Under the pieces are notes generated by a model, which saw only the letters and a program-made list of their open reading frames with translations, was not told the DNA's origin and did no database searches. 9,289 nt of DNA from Desulfobacteraceae bacterium (lineage in GTDB: Bacteria > Desulfobacterota > DSM-4660 > Desulfatiglandales > HGW-15), in contig RPPU01000132.1 in the NCBI GenBank assembly GCA_003819975.1, positions 1 through 9,289 of the forward strand, in the 5' to 3' direction. The translations under genes and the position numbers were made by a program. Positions 1 to 5,729 of this stretch are shown in pieces; the first letter of the stretch is position 1, and the number at the start of each line of letters is the position of its first letter.

Positions 1-424
1 TGTCGGCGAAGCGGTTGTTTCCGGCAATGTAACCCCCGACCGGTATCTGGTCGACAAAATTATTTTAGAGATAGATGAACGGATTATATCCGATAAAAGA
101 AGTGAATTCGTCTATAATCCGCAAAGCAAAGAAATGGAATATCGGGAATTGCCGCCCGATAAAAGAAAACTTCCTTGCCTGGAAGATAGAGAGGTCATTG
201 AACTCACCCAATTAGCCAAAAAGGTTGAGACTCATTTCGGGTGTCCGCAGGATATCGAATATTCCATATCAAGAACGCTTCCTTTTCCCGGGAATATTTT
301 TTTGGTGCAGGCCCGCCCTGAAAGCGTATGGGGCAAGAAGAAAAAGGAAAATGTACTTGGGAAAAAAACCGGGATGGAATTATTGTTTGAAAGAAGCATA
401 AAACCGACTAAAGTGAATCTTTGA
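1..424 (+). CDS. PEP-synthase-type ATP/PEP-binding protein, C-terminal end (5' truncated by window); possible phenylphosphate synthase subunit
   Basis: The open frame enters at base 2 and stops with TGA at 422-424, giving about 140 residues. Seen directly: the run VGEAVVSGNVTPDRY near the visible start and DIEYSI followed by VQARPESVW further on. These are hallmark motifs of the N-terminal ATP-grasp (PPDK_N) domain of PEP synthase and pyruvate phosphate dikinase; in that family the acidic DIE and the QARPE arginine lie in the nucleotide site. The protein ends about 30 residues after QARPE, so the swivelling phosphohistidine domain and the PEP/pyruvate barrel that follow in PpsA are absent. 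A stand-alone domain of this kind is the architecture of the ATP-binding subunit of phenylphosphate synthase, which phosphorylates phenol in anaerobic degradation. The nearby LpdD-like and aryl-CoA-ligase genes support that reading. An ordinary dikinase paralogue or another small-molecule phosphotransferase remains possible. Family assignment is firm; substrate is inferred. Confidence 0.8.
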   Translation, partial: VGEAVVSGNVTPDRYLVDKIILEIDERIISDKRSEFVYNPQSKEMEYRELPPDKRKLPCLEDREVIELTQLAKKVETHFGCPQDIEYSISRTLPFPGNIFLVQARPESVWGKKKKENVLGKKTGMELLFERSIKPTKVNL

Positions 425-450
425 ACGATCATTTGAAAAAGCTTTATGAC

Positions 451-540
451 AGGATATCTCAAAAATAAAAAAACGAATCAAACGATTGTGAAAAGACGTG
501 AATAAACGCATTTTTTAAATAAATATTTTTGAGATATCCT
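451..540 (+). repeat. MITE-like element copy 1, 90 bp, with 16-base terminal inverted repeats
   Basis: AGGATATCTCAAAAAT at 451-466 is repeated as a perfect inverse, ATTTTTGAGATATCCT, at 525-540, around a 58-base AT-rich interior. The same termini bound a 97-bp element at 7802-7898. The reverse complement of that copy also resembles this interior, for example a shared CAAACGA core and flanking A-tracts. It lies between the converging ends of the PEP-synthase-like gene and the LysR gene, 11 bases beyond the LysR stop, so its stem could double as a bidirectional terminator. There is no coding capacity and no clear target-site duplication. Confidence 0.8.
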
Positions 541-551
541 CTGTGAGTAAA

Positions 552-1499
552 CTATGCTTTTAAGTCAGTTTTTTTGAAAACCAGAGAGCCGATGCCTTTA
601 AGCGGCAAGCCGTCTTGAGCTAACTTATCGATTATTTTTAAAAAGGCCTGACCGGCCGGAGAGAGCGGCTGATTTTTAATATAGGCGATACTGACATCCA
701 AAAAAATTGGCTCTGTCTTAATGGGAATGATGATCAATTTGTTTTCGGATAGCTCGTGCAAAATGGACTCTCGGACCAGAAATGAGATGCCTTCGCCGCG
801 GTGAACCAGTTGTTTGATGAATTCGGTATTGCCGATTTCCATGACAATATTGGGCGTGCATTGATATTTTTCGAATAATCCATTGATTAATTTTCTGGTT
901 CCGGATCCCGTTTCTTTCATAATGATGGGCTCGTTGGATAGGTCCTGGACAGAGATCGATTTTCTCTTGGCAAATCGATGTTCCGGGGAAACGATCAATA
1001 CTACTTCTTCCTTGCTAAAGGGGATAAAGCAAATATCCGGATGATCCGAGGCTTTGGCAATCAGCGCGATTTCATTTTTGTGATGCAAAAGGCTCTCAAT
1101 CATCTCTTGTGAACTGCCTTCATTCAACTGAATTTGAATACAAGGATAGATTTCGTGGAAATTCGTCACCAAAAACGGCATGAAATAGCGGGCATACGTT
1201 TTCGTTGTTCCTAAGCGTAGAAAACCTTTTTTAAGTTTGCGAAGATCTTCAATGACACGATCGAATTCTTTTTCATATTCGAAAATTTTTTGAGCATATT
1301 TGTAGAGAATTCCGCCTTCATCCGTAAGATAAATTTCCCGGCCCCTTCGTTTCAGCAACTTGATGTTGCAATAGTCTTCAAAACATTTAATTTGAGCGGT
1401 GACCGCGGGTTGGGTGATGAAAAGATCTTTGGCGGCTAAAGTATGACTCAAGTTTTTGGCCACGTGATAAAAAATACGGAGTTGGTTGAAATTCAACAA
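552..1499 (-). CDS. LysR-family transcriptional regulator
   Basis: A 315-residue protein of typical LysR length. The N-terminal winged helix-turn-helix spans about residues 3-60, with the recognition region around LAAKDLFITQPAVTAQIK (residues 21-38). A linker helix (about 65-90) and a periplasmic-binding-protein-like effector domain (about 93-298) follow. The start is TTG at 1499: a GGGGAG Shine-Dalgarno lies 7 bases upstream, and the only nearby upstream ATG runs into a stop after three codons. LysR proteins act as tetramers that sense a small-molecule pathway intermediate. The gene is divergent from the LpdD-like/aryl-CoA-ligase genes across a 398-base control region with a palindromic LysR-box candidate, so it probably controls that aromatic module and itself. 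The effector is unknown. Its 3' end nearly touches the inverted-repeat element at 451-540. Confidence 0.92.
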   Translation of the reverse strand: MLNFNQLRIFYHVAKNLSHTLAAKDLFITQPAVTAQIKCFEDYCNIKLLKRRGREIYLTDEGGILYKYAQKIFEYEKEFDRVIEDLRKLKKGFLRLGTTKTYARYFMPFLVTNFHEIYPCIQIQLNEGSSQEMIESLLHHKNEIALIAKASDHPDICFIPFSKEEVVLIVSPEHRFAKRKSISVQDLSNEPIIMKETGSGTRKLINGLFEKYQCTPNIVMEIGNTEFIKQLVHRGEGISFLVRESILHELSENKLIIIPIKTEPIFLDVSIAYIKNQPLSPAGQAFLKIIDKLAQDGLPLKGIGSLVFKKTDLKA

Positions 1500-1572
1500 G
1501 ATATTACTCCCCGTTCAAAAAGCCATGGATCTGATACGAACTATATATGAAAACCAATTGAATTCAGTCGAG

Positions 1573-1590
1573 TATGGTTTGCAAGCCATA
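1573..1590. promoter_or_regulatory. candidate LysR-box palindrome
   Basis: TATGGTTTGCAAGCCATA is an 18-base interrupted palindrome, self-complementary at 16 of 18 positions and containing a T-N11-A core typical of LysR-family operators. It lies about 75 bases upstream of the LysR start in the divergent region, where autoregulation and activation of the opposite gene would be expected. Binding is inferred. Confidence 0.5.
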
Positions 1591-1692
1591 TAAGCACCAA
1601 GGATCGAAAATGAATCGGAAAGAGATACAGTTTATTATTCATACATCAAATCATTTTATCAATCAATTATATTCATAAGTTATTTTTATGCA

Positions 1693-1701
1693 TGTTATAA
1701 T
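1693..1701 (+). promoter_or_regulatory. candidate extended -10 promoter for the lpdD-like gene
   Basis: TGTTATAAT matches a perfect extended -10 (TG-n-TATAAT). The -35 region 17 bases upstream is poor, which suits an extended -10 or an activator-dependent promoter. It would leave a leader of about 190 bases. Chance matches are frequent in such AT-rich DNA. Confidence 0.3.
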
Positions 1702-1897
1702 AATAATGAAATTGACAAAAGAGGCTGAATATACGATTTTCAGACATGGATAACCTATTATTTTTATTAAATAAATATACTATTCGCTTTGATTTTTAAA
1801 AGCTTTTTTTCGGGATCAATTTACGAACTTTAATTATAAACGGAATAAAAAGACCCACTCGGATTTTCTCGATAATGCAAGGTACAAGGTAAAAAAT

Positions 1898-2278
1898 ATG
1901 AGTCATGGCCATTTTTCAGTTAAATCAGCGCAAGGATCGTATGACCTGGAAGCTGTGGGGCAATGGATCGGATCGGACCTTTTAGTCGCGATTTGGGGCG
2001 GGGAAAGACCGCATATCGGAGCGGTGGCTGTCGCTCAACCGCGTCCAAGCTTGAAAAACCCTGAAAATACAAGCGCTACGGCCTCGGTTTTTTGCTATGT
2101 GGGACATAAAGAAGACGAATTGGCAAAGTCCACGGCGGAAACTCTGGCCGCTGCCTTGAATACACATGTCGTTGTTACGGTGGGTATCCATTGGGATGAT
2201 TTACCAACCGCAGGCATTCAACAGGTTATTAAAAACAGCGGGATTTTAGTGGAGCGGATTTTAGCTCAAATTTCCTAA
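1898..2278 (+). CDS. LpdD-like protein (UbiD / prenylated-flavin decarboxylase accessory factor)
   Basis: A 126-residue single-domain protein. Recognised from its conserved run: GGERPHIGAVAVA (34-46), PRPS (48-51), TSATASV (58-64), GHKEDELA (69-76) and GIHWD (96-100), spread along the protein as in the LpdD-like family. LpdD is the small subunit genetically linked to gallate decarboxylase LpdC, a UbiD-family enzyme using prenylated FMN; the family is thought to help handle the flavin or mature the enzyme. No signal peptide or membrane segment is visible, so it should be cytoplasmic. Start ATG 1898 is preceded by a weak AAGG 8 bases away. No UbiD, UbiX or LpdC gene is in the window, so the partner decarboxylase must lie elsewhere. 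The next gene on the same strand, an aryl-CoA ligase 116 bases on, suggests the product of a UbiD carboxylation or decarboxylation is activated to a CoA ester. Confidence 0.82.
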   Translation: MSHGHFSVKSAQGSYDLEAVGQWIGSDLLVAIWGGERPHIGAVAVAQPRPSLKNPENTSATASVFCYVGHKEDELAKSTAETLAAALNTHVVVTVGIHWDDLPTAGIQQVIKNSGILVERILAQIS

Positions 2279-2394
2279 AATACCATTCCCCTTAGCATTA
2301 AAAGGCCATAAAACCATTTGGAAAAAAAAGAACAAGTTTTGAACGGAAAAAACGACATCAACCGAATTTAACATGTGTTTAAGAGGAGTGAATC

Positions 2395-3729
2395 ATGATA
2401 AGCGAGCAACGATATTGGAATCCGCTACTTGAAACTTTGCCCCATCAAAAGATCCGCGATCTTCAGTTGAGGAAATTCAAAAGAATCTTCCAGTGGGCAT
2501 ACGATCATTCCAAATTCCATCGGCAATTGTACGAGCAAGCCGGAATCAAACCGGCGGATATACGATCTTTTGCCGATATTCGCCGAATTCCTACGGTGGA
2601 AAAATCCATGATGCGTTCCGTTCAACGCAAAGATCCCTTTCCGTATGGCGATCCCCTGGCAGTCCCCTTGGAAGAAGTTTCCGAATTCCGGCAAACCAGC
2701 GGGACCACGGGCCAGCCGGTTTATCAGGCCGATACCTGGCAGGATTGGGAGTGGTGGGCCGAATGCTGGGCTTATATCCTGTGGGCCCAGGGTTATCGGC
2801 CGCGCGATCGCGTGTTCCTGCCTTTCGGGTATAATATTTTCGTGGCTTTTTGGGCCGGTCATTATGCGGCCGAGAAAATCGGCGCGGAAGTCGTTCCAGG
2901 CGGCGTGCTGGATACTCAGGCCCGTATTCTCAAGATCCAGGAGCTAAAGGCCACCGCCATGATGGCTACGCCAACCTATATTCTCTCCATGGCCGATACG
3001 GCCCACACCAAACTTAATATCGATCCAAGGAATTTAAGCATCCGTAGAATCACCTGTGCCGGCGAACCGGGCGCAAGCATTCCCAGCACCAAGAAGAGAA
3101 TGGAAGAAGCATGGAACGCTAAAGTATTTGATCATGCCGGCGCAACCGAAATCGGGGCCTGGTGTTTCGAGTGCGAAGCCCAACCCGGCGGCTTGCATGT
3201 TAATGAACCTTTTTTTCTGGTTGAAATTCAGGATCTGCAAACCGGTGAATATATCGAGGAACCGGGCCGTAAAGGCAAGATGATCATCACGGCCCTGGAC
3301 CGCGTCGGGCAACCCTGCATCCGTTTCGATTCCAAGGACGTCATTGAATGGCAAACCGAGTCCTGCTCCTGCGGTCGCACCGCCCGATTAATCAAAGGCG
3401 GTGTGATCGGCCGGGCCGACGACATCACTAAAGTCAAAGGAGTGCTGCTTTCACCGGCGGCTATTGAAGAAGTCGTACGCAGCATATCCGGGCTGGGTGA
3501 TGAATTCGAAATTGTCGTCGATAAAGTCGGCGATATCGACCGCATCGCCCTGAAAGTGGAAATCGTCAAGGGCAAAACGGATCAGCGCAAGGCCATTGAA
3601 ACCGAATTAAAAGACCAACTCCGGCTCAAAACCAATCTGGGTTATGAACTGGAATTTCACGAATACGGCACCTTGCCGCGTTATGAAGTCAAGGCCAAAC
3701 GATTTAAGGATTTGCGCAAAGCGCATTGA
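2395..3729 (+). CDS. phenylacetate-CoA ligase (PaaK) family aryl-CoA ligase
   Basis: A 444-residue adenylate-forming enzyme that would convert an aromatic acid, ATP and CoA to aryl-CoA, AMP and pyrophosphate in the cytoplasm. Motifs in order: P-loop TSGTTGQP (101-108), AGEPG (222-226), HAGATEIG (247-254), the ribose-binding region RFDSKD (310-315), hinge/core GRADDITKVKG (339-349), and a C-terminal lysine region EVKAKRF (431-437). Cysteines at 257 and 260 plus CSCGR at 324-328 resemble the cysteine set of many PaaK-like ligases and may bind a metal. Length is normal for PaaK. The start is well supported by GAGGAG 6 bases upstream of ATG 2395. The aromatic substrate cannot be read from sequence; 4-hydroxybenzoate, 4-aminobenzoate or phenylacetate are candidates from context. 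The downstream small gene begins 12 bases after the stop, so the two are very probably cotranscribed. Confidence 0.9.
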   Translation: MISEQRYWNPLLETLPHQKIRDLQLRKFKRIFQWAYDHSKFHRQLYEQAGIKPADIRSFADIRRIPTVEKSMMRSVQRKDPFPYGDPLAVPLEEVSEFRQTSGTTGQPVYQADTWQDWEWWAECWAYILWAQGYRPRDRVFLPFGYNIFVAFWAGHYAAEKIGAEVVPGGVLDTQARILKIQELKATAMMATPTYILSMADTAHTKLNIDPRNLSIRRITCAGEPGASIPSTKKRMEEAWNAKVFDHAGATEIGAWCFECEAQPGGLHVNEPFFLVEIQDLQTGEYIEEPGRKGKMIITALDRVGQPCIRFDSKDVIEWQTESCSCGRTARLIKGGVIGRADDITKVKGVLLSPAAIEEVVRSISGLGDEFEIVVDKVGDIDRIALKVEIVKGKTDQRKAIETELKDQLRLKTNLGYELEFHEYGTLPRYEVKAKRFKDLRKAH

Positions 3730-3741
3730 TGGGAGGGGATG

Positions 3742-3918
3742 ATGCAGAAAAAAATAGACATGGATAAAATCGATCGGAAAATTCAAAGAATGAAACAAGA
3801 CGCCCTGGATTTAAAGGAAATGGCTGATTCGTTTCCGGCCGTCTATCGCAACACCAGCCGCATTCTGGCGAGCATCAAGATGCTGGAGATGAATGTCAGC
3901 GATTTGATTTCGGAATAA
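3742..3918 (+). CDS. small helical protein of unknown function, downstream of the aryl-CoA ligase
   Basis: A 58-residue frame, translating as KKIDMDKIDRKIQRMKQDA near its start and ending in a TAA at 3916-3918. A strong GGGAGGGG Shine-Dalgarno (3731-3738) lies just upstream. ATG 3742 is preferred over the adjacent in-frame ATG 3739 because it leaves proper spacing. The protein is charged and methionine-rich, with no signal peptide or membrane segment, and reads as two amphipathic helices around a central SFPAVYRN turn. I do not recognise the family. Its close spacing to the ligase (12 bases) and good ribosome-binding site argue that it is real and translated with the ligase, perhaps as a small subunit or partner of an aromatic-pathway enzyme. 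That role is speculation. Confidence 0.6.
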   Translation: MQKKIDMDKIDRKIQRMKQDALDLKEMADSFPAVYRNTSRILASIKMLEMNVSDLISE

Positions 3919-3933
3919 AAAGCTTTTTCCACA

Positions 3934-3990
3934 AAGACTCGAAGACTCAAAGTTTTTAATTTATTTTTTAACTTTGAGTCTTTGCGTCTT
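3934..3990. terminator. long hairpin between convergent genes, likely bidirectional terminator
   Basis: Arms at 3934-3954 and 3970-3990 are complementary at 19 of 21 positions around a 15-base AT-rich loop. T-rich and A-rich runs outside the arms (about 3925-3929 and 3998-4003) extend the pairing. It sits between the converging small gene and FAH-family gene, where a shared terminator is expected. The arms are built from repeated AAGACTC/CAAAG-type units, so it may also be a dispersed intergenic repeat. Confidence 0.65.
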
Positions 3991-4016
3991 AGGGGTGAAA
4001 AAATCCTCAAATTTCA

Positions 4017-4835
4017 CTACCGCGATTCGCACCCATTGTTTAAACAACCGATCCGCTCGATTTCAACCTCCACCTTGTCTCCGTTTTTCAGATAGAAGGC
4101 GGGCTTGCGAAAAGCGCCGACCCCGTGGGGCGTGCCGGTCAGGATGATATCGCCGGGCAGCAACGTGAAATGCTTGGAAAGGAAGTGAACCAGGCGGGCT
4201 ACGGGAAAAATCATCATATGGGTGCTGCTCGCCTGCATCACTTGGCCGTTTACCCGGCATTGGATTTTCAAGTTTTGTGGATCCCGGAGCTCATCCGCGG
4301 TTACAATCCAGGGACCCAGAGGACAAAAAGTATCCAATGATTTGCCGCGAACCCATTGCTTGTCGCCGAATTGCAAATCGCGGGCGCTGACGTCATTGGC
4401 GCAGGTATAGCCGAAAACATATTCCAGGGCTTGATCTTCAGAAATCCATGTGGCCTTTTTACCAATGATAACAGCCAATTCAGCCTCAAAATCAACTTTT
4501 TGGGTTATGGTTTCATCCCAAACGATTTTAGCCTCATGGCCGATCAGTGTATTGGGAAACTTGGCAAAAACCAGAGGACTCTCCGGCAGGGCGCCTTTGC
4601 TCTCCTGAACATGATCCAAATAATTCAAGCCGATGGCGATGATCTTGGAGGGGTTATGAATGGGCGGCAGCCATTGAATTTCCGTTAAGGATAGGGGAGT
4701 ATCGGATATATTCAAACTGGGCCACTCCTGAATAAAAGTCAACAAATCGCCGTCAAAACGGATGGAAAAGATCCGGTCTTCCTTGATTTGACCGATTTTT
4801 AGGCGATTGTCATGATAAAATTGAGCGAGTTTCAT
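4017..4835 (-). CDS. fumarylacetoacetate hydrolase (FAH) family protein
   Basis: A 272-residue protein from ATG 4835; an in-frame ATG at 4841 would add two residues. The downstream ATG is preferred because AGGG then lies 8 bases upstream rather than 2. Family hallmarks: GLNYLDH (69-75), DFEAELAVIIGK (115-126) with metal ligands E117 and E119, the partner aspartate D148 in CANDVSARD, RGKS (163-166) with K165, and GTPHGVG (234-240). FAH-fold enzymes use Mg2+/Mn2+ to hydrolyse or hydrate 2-oxo/1,3-dicarbonyl acids: acylpyruvate hydrolase, 2-oxo-pent-4-enoate hydratase, oxaloacetate decarboxylase, homoprotocatechuate isomerase. The sequence does not discriminate among them. All visible active-site residues are present, so it should be active. 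It is convergent to the aryl-CoA ligase and could belong to a neighbouring degradative route. Confidence 0.88.
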   Translation of the reverse strand: MKLAQFYHDNRLKIGQIKEDRIFSIRFDGDLLTFIQEWPSLNISDTPLSLTEIQWLPPIHNPSKIIAIGLNYLDHVQESKGALPESPLVFAKFPNTLIGHEAKIVWDETITQKVDFEAELAVIIGKKATWISEDQALEYVFGYTCANDVSARDLQFGDKQWVRGKSLDTFCPLGPWIVTADELRDPQNLKIQCRVNGQVMQASSTHMMIFPVARLVHFLSKHFTLLPGDIILTGTPHGVGAFRKPAFYLKNGDKVEVEIERIGCLNNGCESR

Positions 4836-5049
4836 ATTCATTTCCCTTAATTTTATTATTAAAAACCATTTCGATTCCCGATTTAATTCTACTTAACAGA
4901 AATTTAAACGAAAGCCGAACTTTTTTTTATGCATTAAAATTTTAAATGTTTTGCCTATAAAATTTTATTATCAAGATAACTATTTAATTATATTTATTTT
5001 TTTTATAAATTATTTTTTTCAGTTATACGTAAGATTATTTTTGTTTTTT

Positions 5050-5077
5050 GGGTATATTTGGGTATATTTTTGGGTAG
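5050..5077 (+). promoter_or_regulatory. tandem GGGTATATTT repeats upstream of the Fic remnant (operator candidate)
   Basis: Two adjacent perfect copies of GGGTATATTT (5050-5059, 5060-5069) are followed, after two T, by GGGTAG (5072-5077). The motif starts thus fall 10 and 12 bases apart, about one helical turn, as for a protein binding side by side. They end 11 bases before the Fic-remnant start. The lost gene encoded a C-terminal winged helix, so autoregulation is a reasonable inference. The rest of the 4836-5088 intergenic stretch is very AT-rich and shows no gene. Confidence 0.45.
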
Positions 5078-5088
5078 TTATATGAGCT

Positions 5089-5600
5089 ATGATTTATTCA
5101 ACAACAATAAATATTAATGCTGAAATGCTGAATCTGGTTGCCGAACTTGATGAGTTTAAAGGCCGTTGGGAATCGTTCGGTCGGTTGGGTTCGGATGTGC
5201 TGGATCGATTAAATATATTGCATACAATTCGTTGGAACGGGTATTTGAAGAAAACAAAAATGATTATTATCGGGCCTTACGCGCTTCTCAATACAATATC
5301 GGAACCGATGGGGAAAATCTTCAAGACTGGATTCAATTTTTTCTGCACAGTTTGAAGAAACAAAAAGATGCCCCGGTACGCAGAGTGGAGCAAGAACTTT
5401 TGGTGACCAAACTGCCGCCTTTATCGGAACGGGTGCTGATTTTGACAAAAGAGCGCGGTCGGCTTTCCATAACCGACGCGGTGATACTGCTGGGTATGAA
5501 TCGCAACACCGCTAAAATCCATTTACGGCCATTGGTCAAGCAGGGCTATCTGAATCAGCATGGAAAAGGGAAAGGCACGTGGTATACGATCGGGAAATAA
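5089..5600 (+). pseudogene. Fic-family protein remnant with catalytic core deleted and frame changed
   Basis: The frame from ATG 5089 encodes the N-terminal signature of winged-helix Fic proteins (LVAELDEFKGRWESFGRLGS, ending near LDRL). At about 5200-5213 homology moves to another frame, which carries the C-terminal part: KYIAYNSLERVFEENKNDYY, then LRASQYNIGTDGENLQDWI and FFLHSLKKQKD, then a winged helix (about 5430-5600) reading TDAVILLGMNRNTAKIHL and GKGKGTWY. The Fic core, including the inhibitory S/TxxxE/G helix and the catalytic HPFxxGNGRxxR motif, is missing, and the two halves are out of frame. Fic enzymes AMPylate or otherwise modify target proteins; this one cannot. The simplest reading is an internal deletion of about half the gene. 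The C-terminal frame could in principle start at ATG 5166, but that start has no family-like N-terminus. Confidence 0.78.
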
Positions 5601-5605
5601 GAAGA

Positions 5606-5664
5606 TTTGGAGTGCGGCGACGCGTCGCCGCTTTTAAAGCGCGGTCGTGTCCGCGCACTCCAAA
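5606..5664. repeat. cruciform-type palindromic repeat, 59 bp
   Basis: Outer arms TTTGGAGTGCG (5606-5616) and CGCACTCCAAA (5654-5664) are perfect inverses. Inside lie an 18-base perfect palindrome (5614-5631, GC-rich) and a second hairpin (GCGCGG 5639-5644 / CCGCGC 5651-5656). The whole can fold as a cloverleaf or cruciform. It is GC-rich, in sharp contrast to the AT-rich flanks. Probably a dispersed REP-like intergenic element; it could also end transcription of the Fic remnant. It begins 5 bases after the remnant's stop. Confidence 0.7.
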
Positions 5665-5729
5665 GGGTAGCAATCGGTTTAAATTATAATTTTAAAAAAG
5701 TAATGGCTTAAAAACAGGACTTGTTCTGT

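Larger units (their letters stand above)
1500..1897. other. AT-rich divergent control region between the LysR and lpdD-like genes
   Basis: This 398-base stretch has no convincing gene. It contains the LysR-box-like palindrome at 1573-1590 and an extended -10 candidate at 1693-1701. The rest is very AT-rich (for example about 1740-1810). A five-codon frame, ATG at 1874 to TAA at 1892, precedes the lpdD-like start; I give it no significance. Confidence 0.6.

Noticed and set aside
1712..1740. TTGACA at 1712-1717 as a -35 box for the lpdD-like gene
   Set aside because: The only decent -10-like hexamers downstream are spaced 12-14 bases away, too close; the sequence at 17 bases is poor.
2425..2862. 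Long antisense frame opposite the aryl-CoA ligase, and similar frames opposite the FAH and acyl-CoA synthetase genes
   Set aside because: No family motifs, proline-rich or mixed composition typical of antisense shadows, and full overlap with well-supported genes.
3934..4003. Possible CRISPR-like or tandem repeat from the repeated AAGACTC units
   Set aside because: There are only two direct units, and they form one arm of a single hairpin; there is no regular repeat-spacer pattern.
5166..5600. A 144-residue frame that could be called an independent winged-helix regulator
   Set aside because: Its first ~15 residues resemble nothing in the Fic family and are read across the N-terminal Fic coding sequence in another frame. 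The homologous part begins only near 5205, so it is the displaced C-terminal half of one broken gene.
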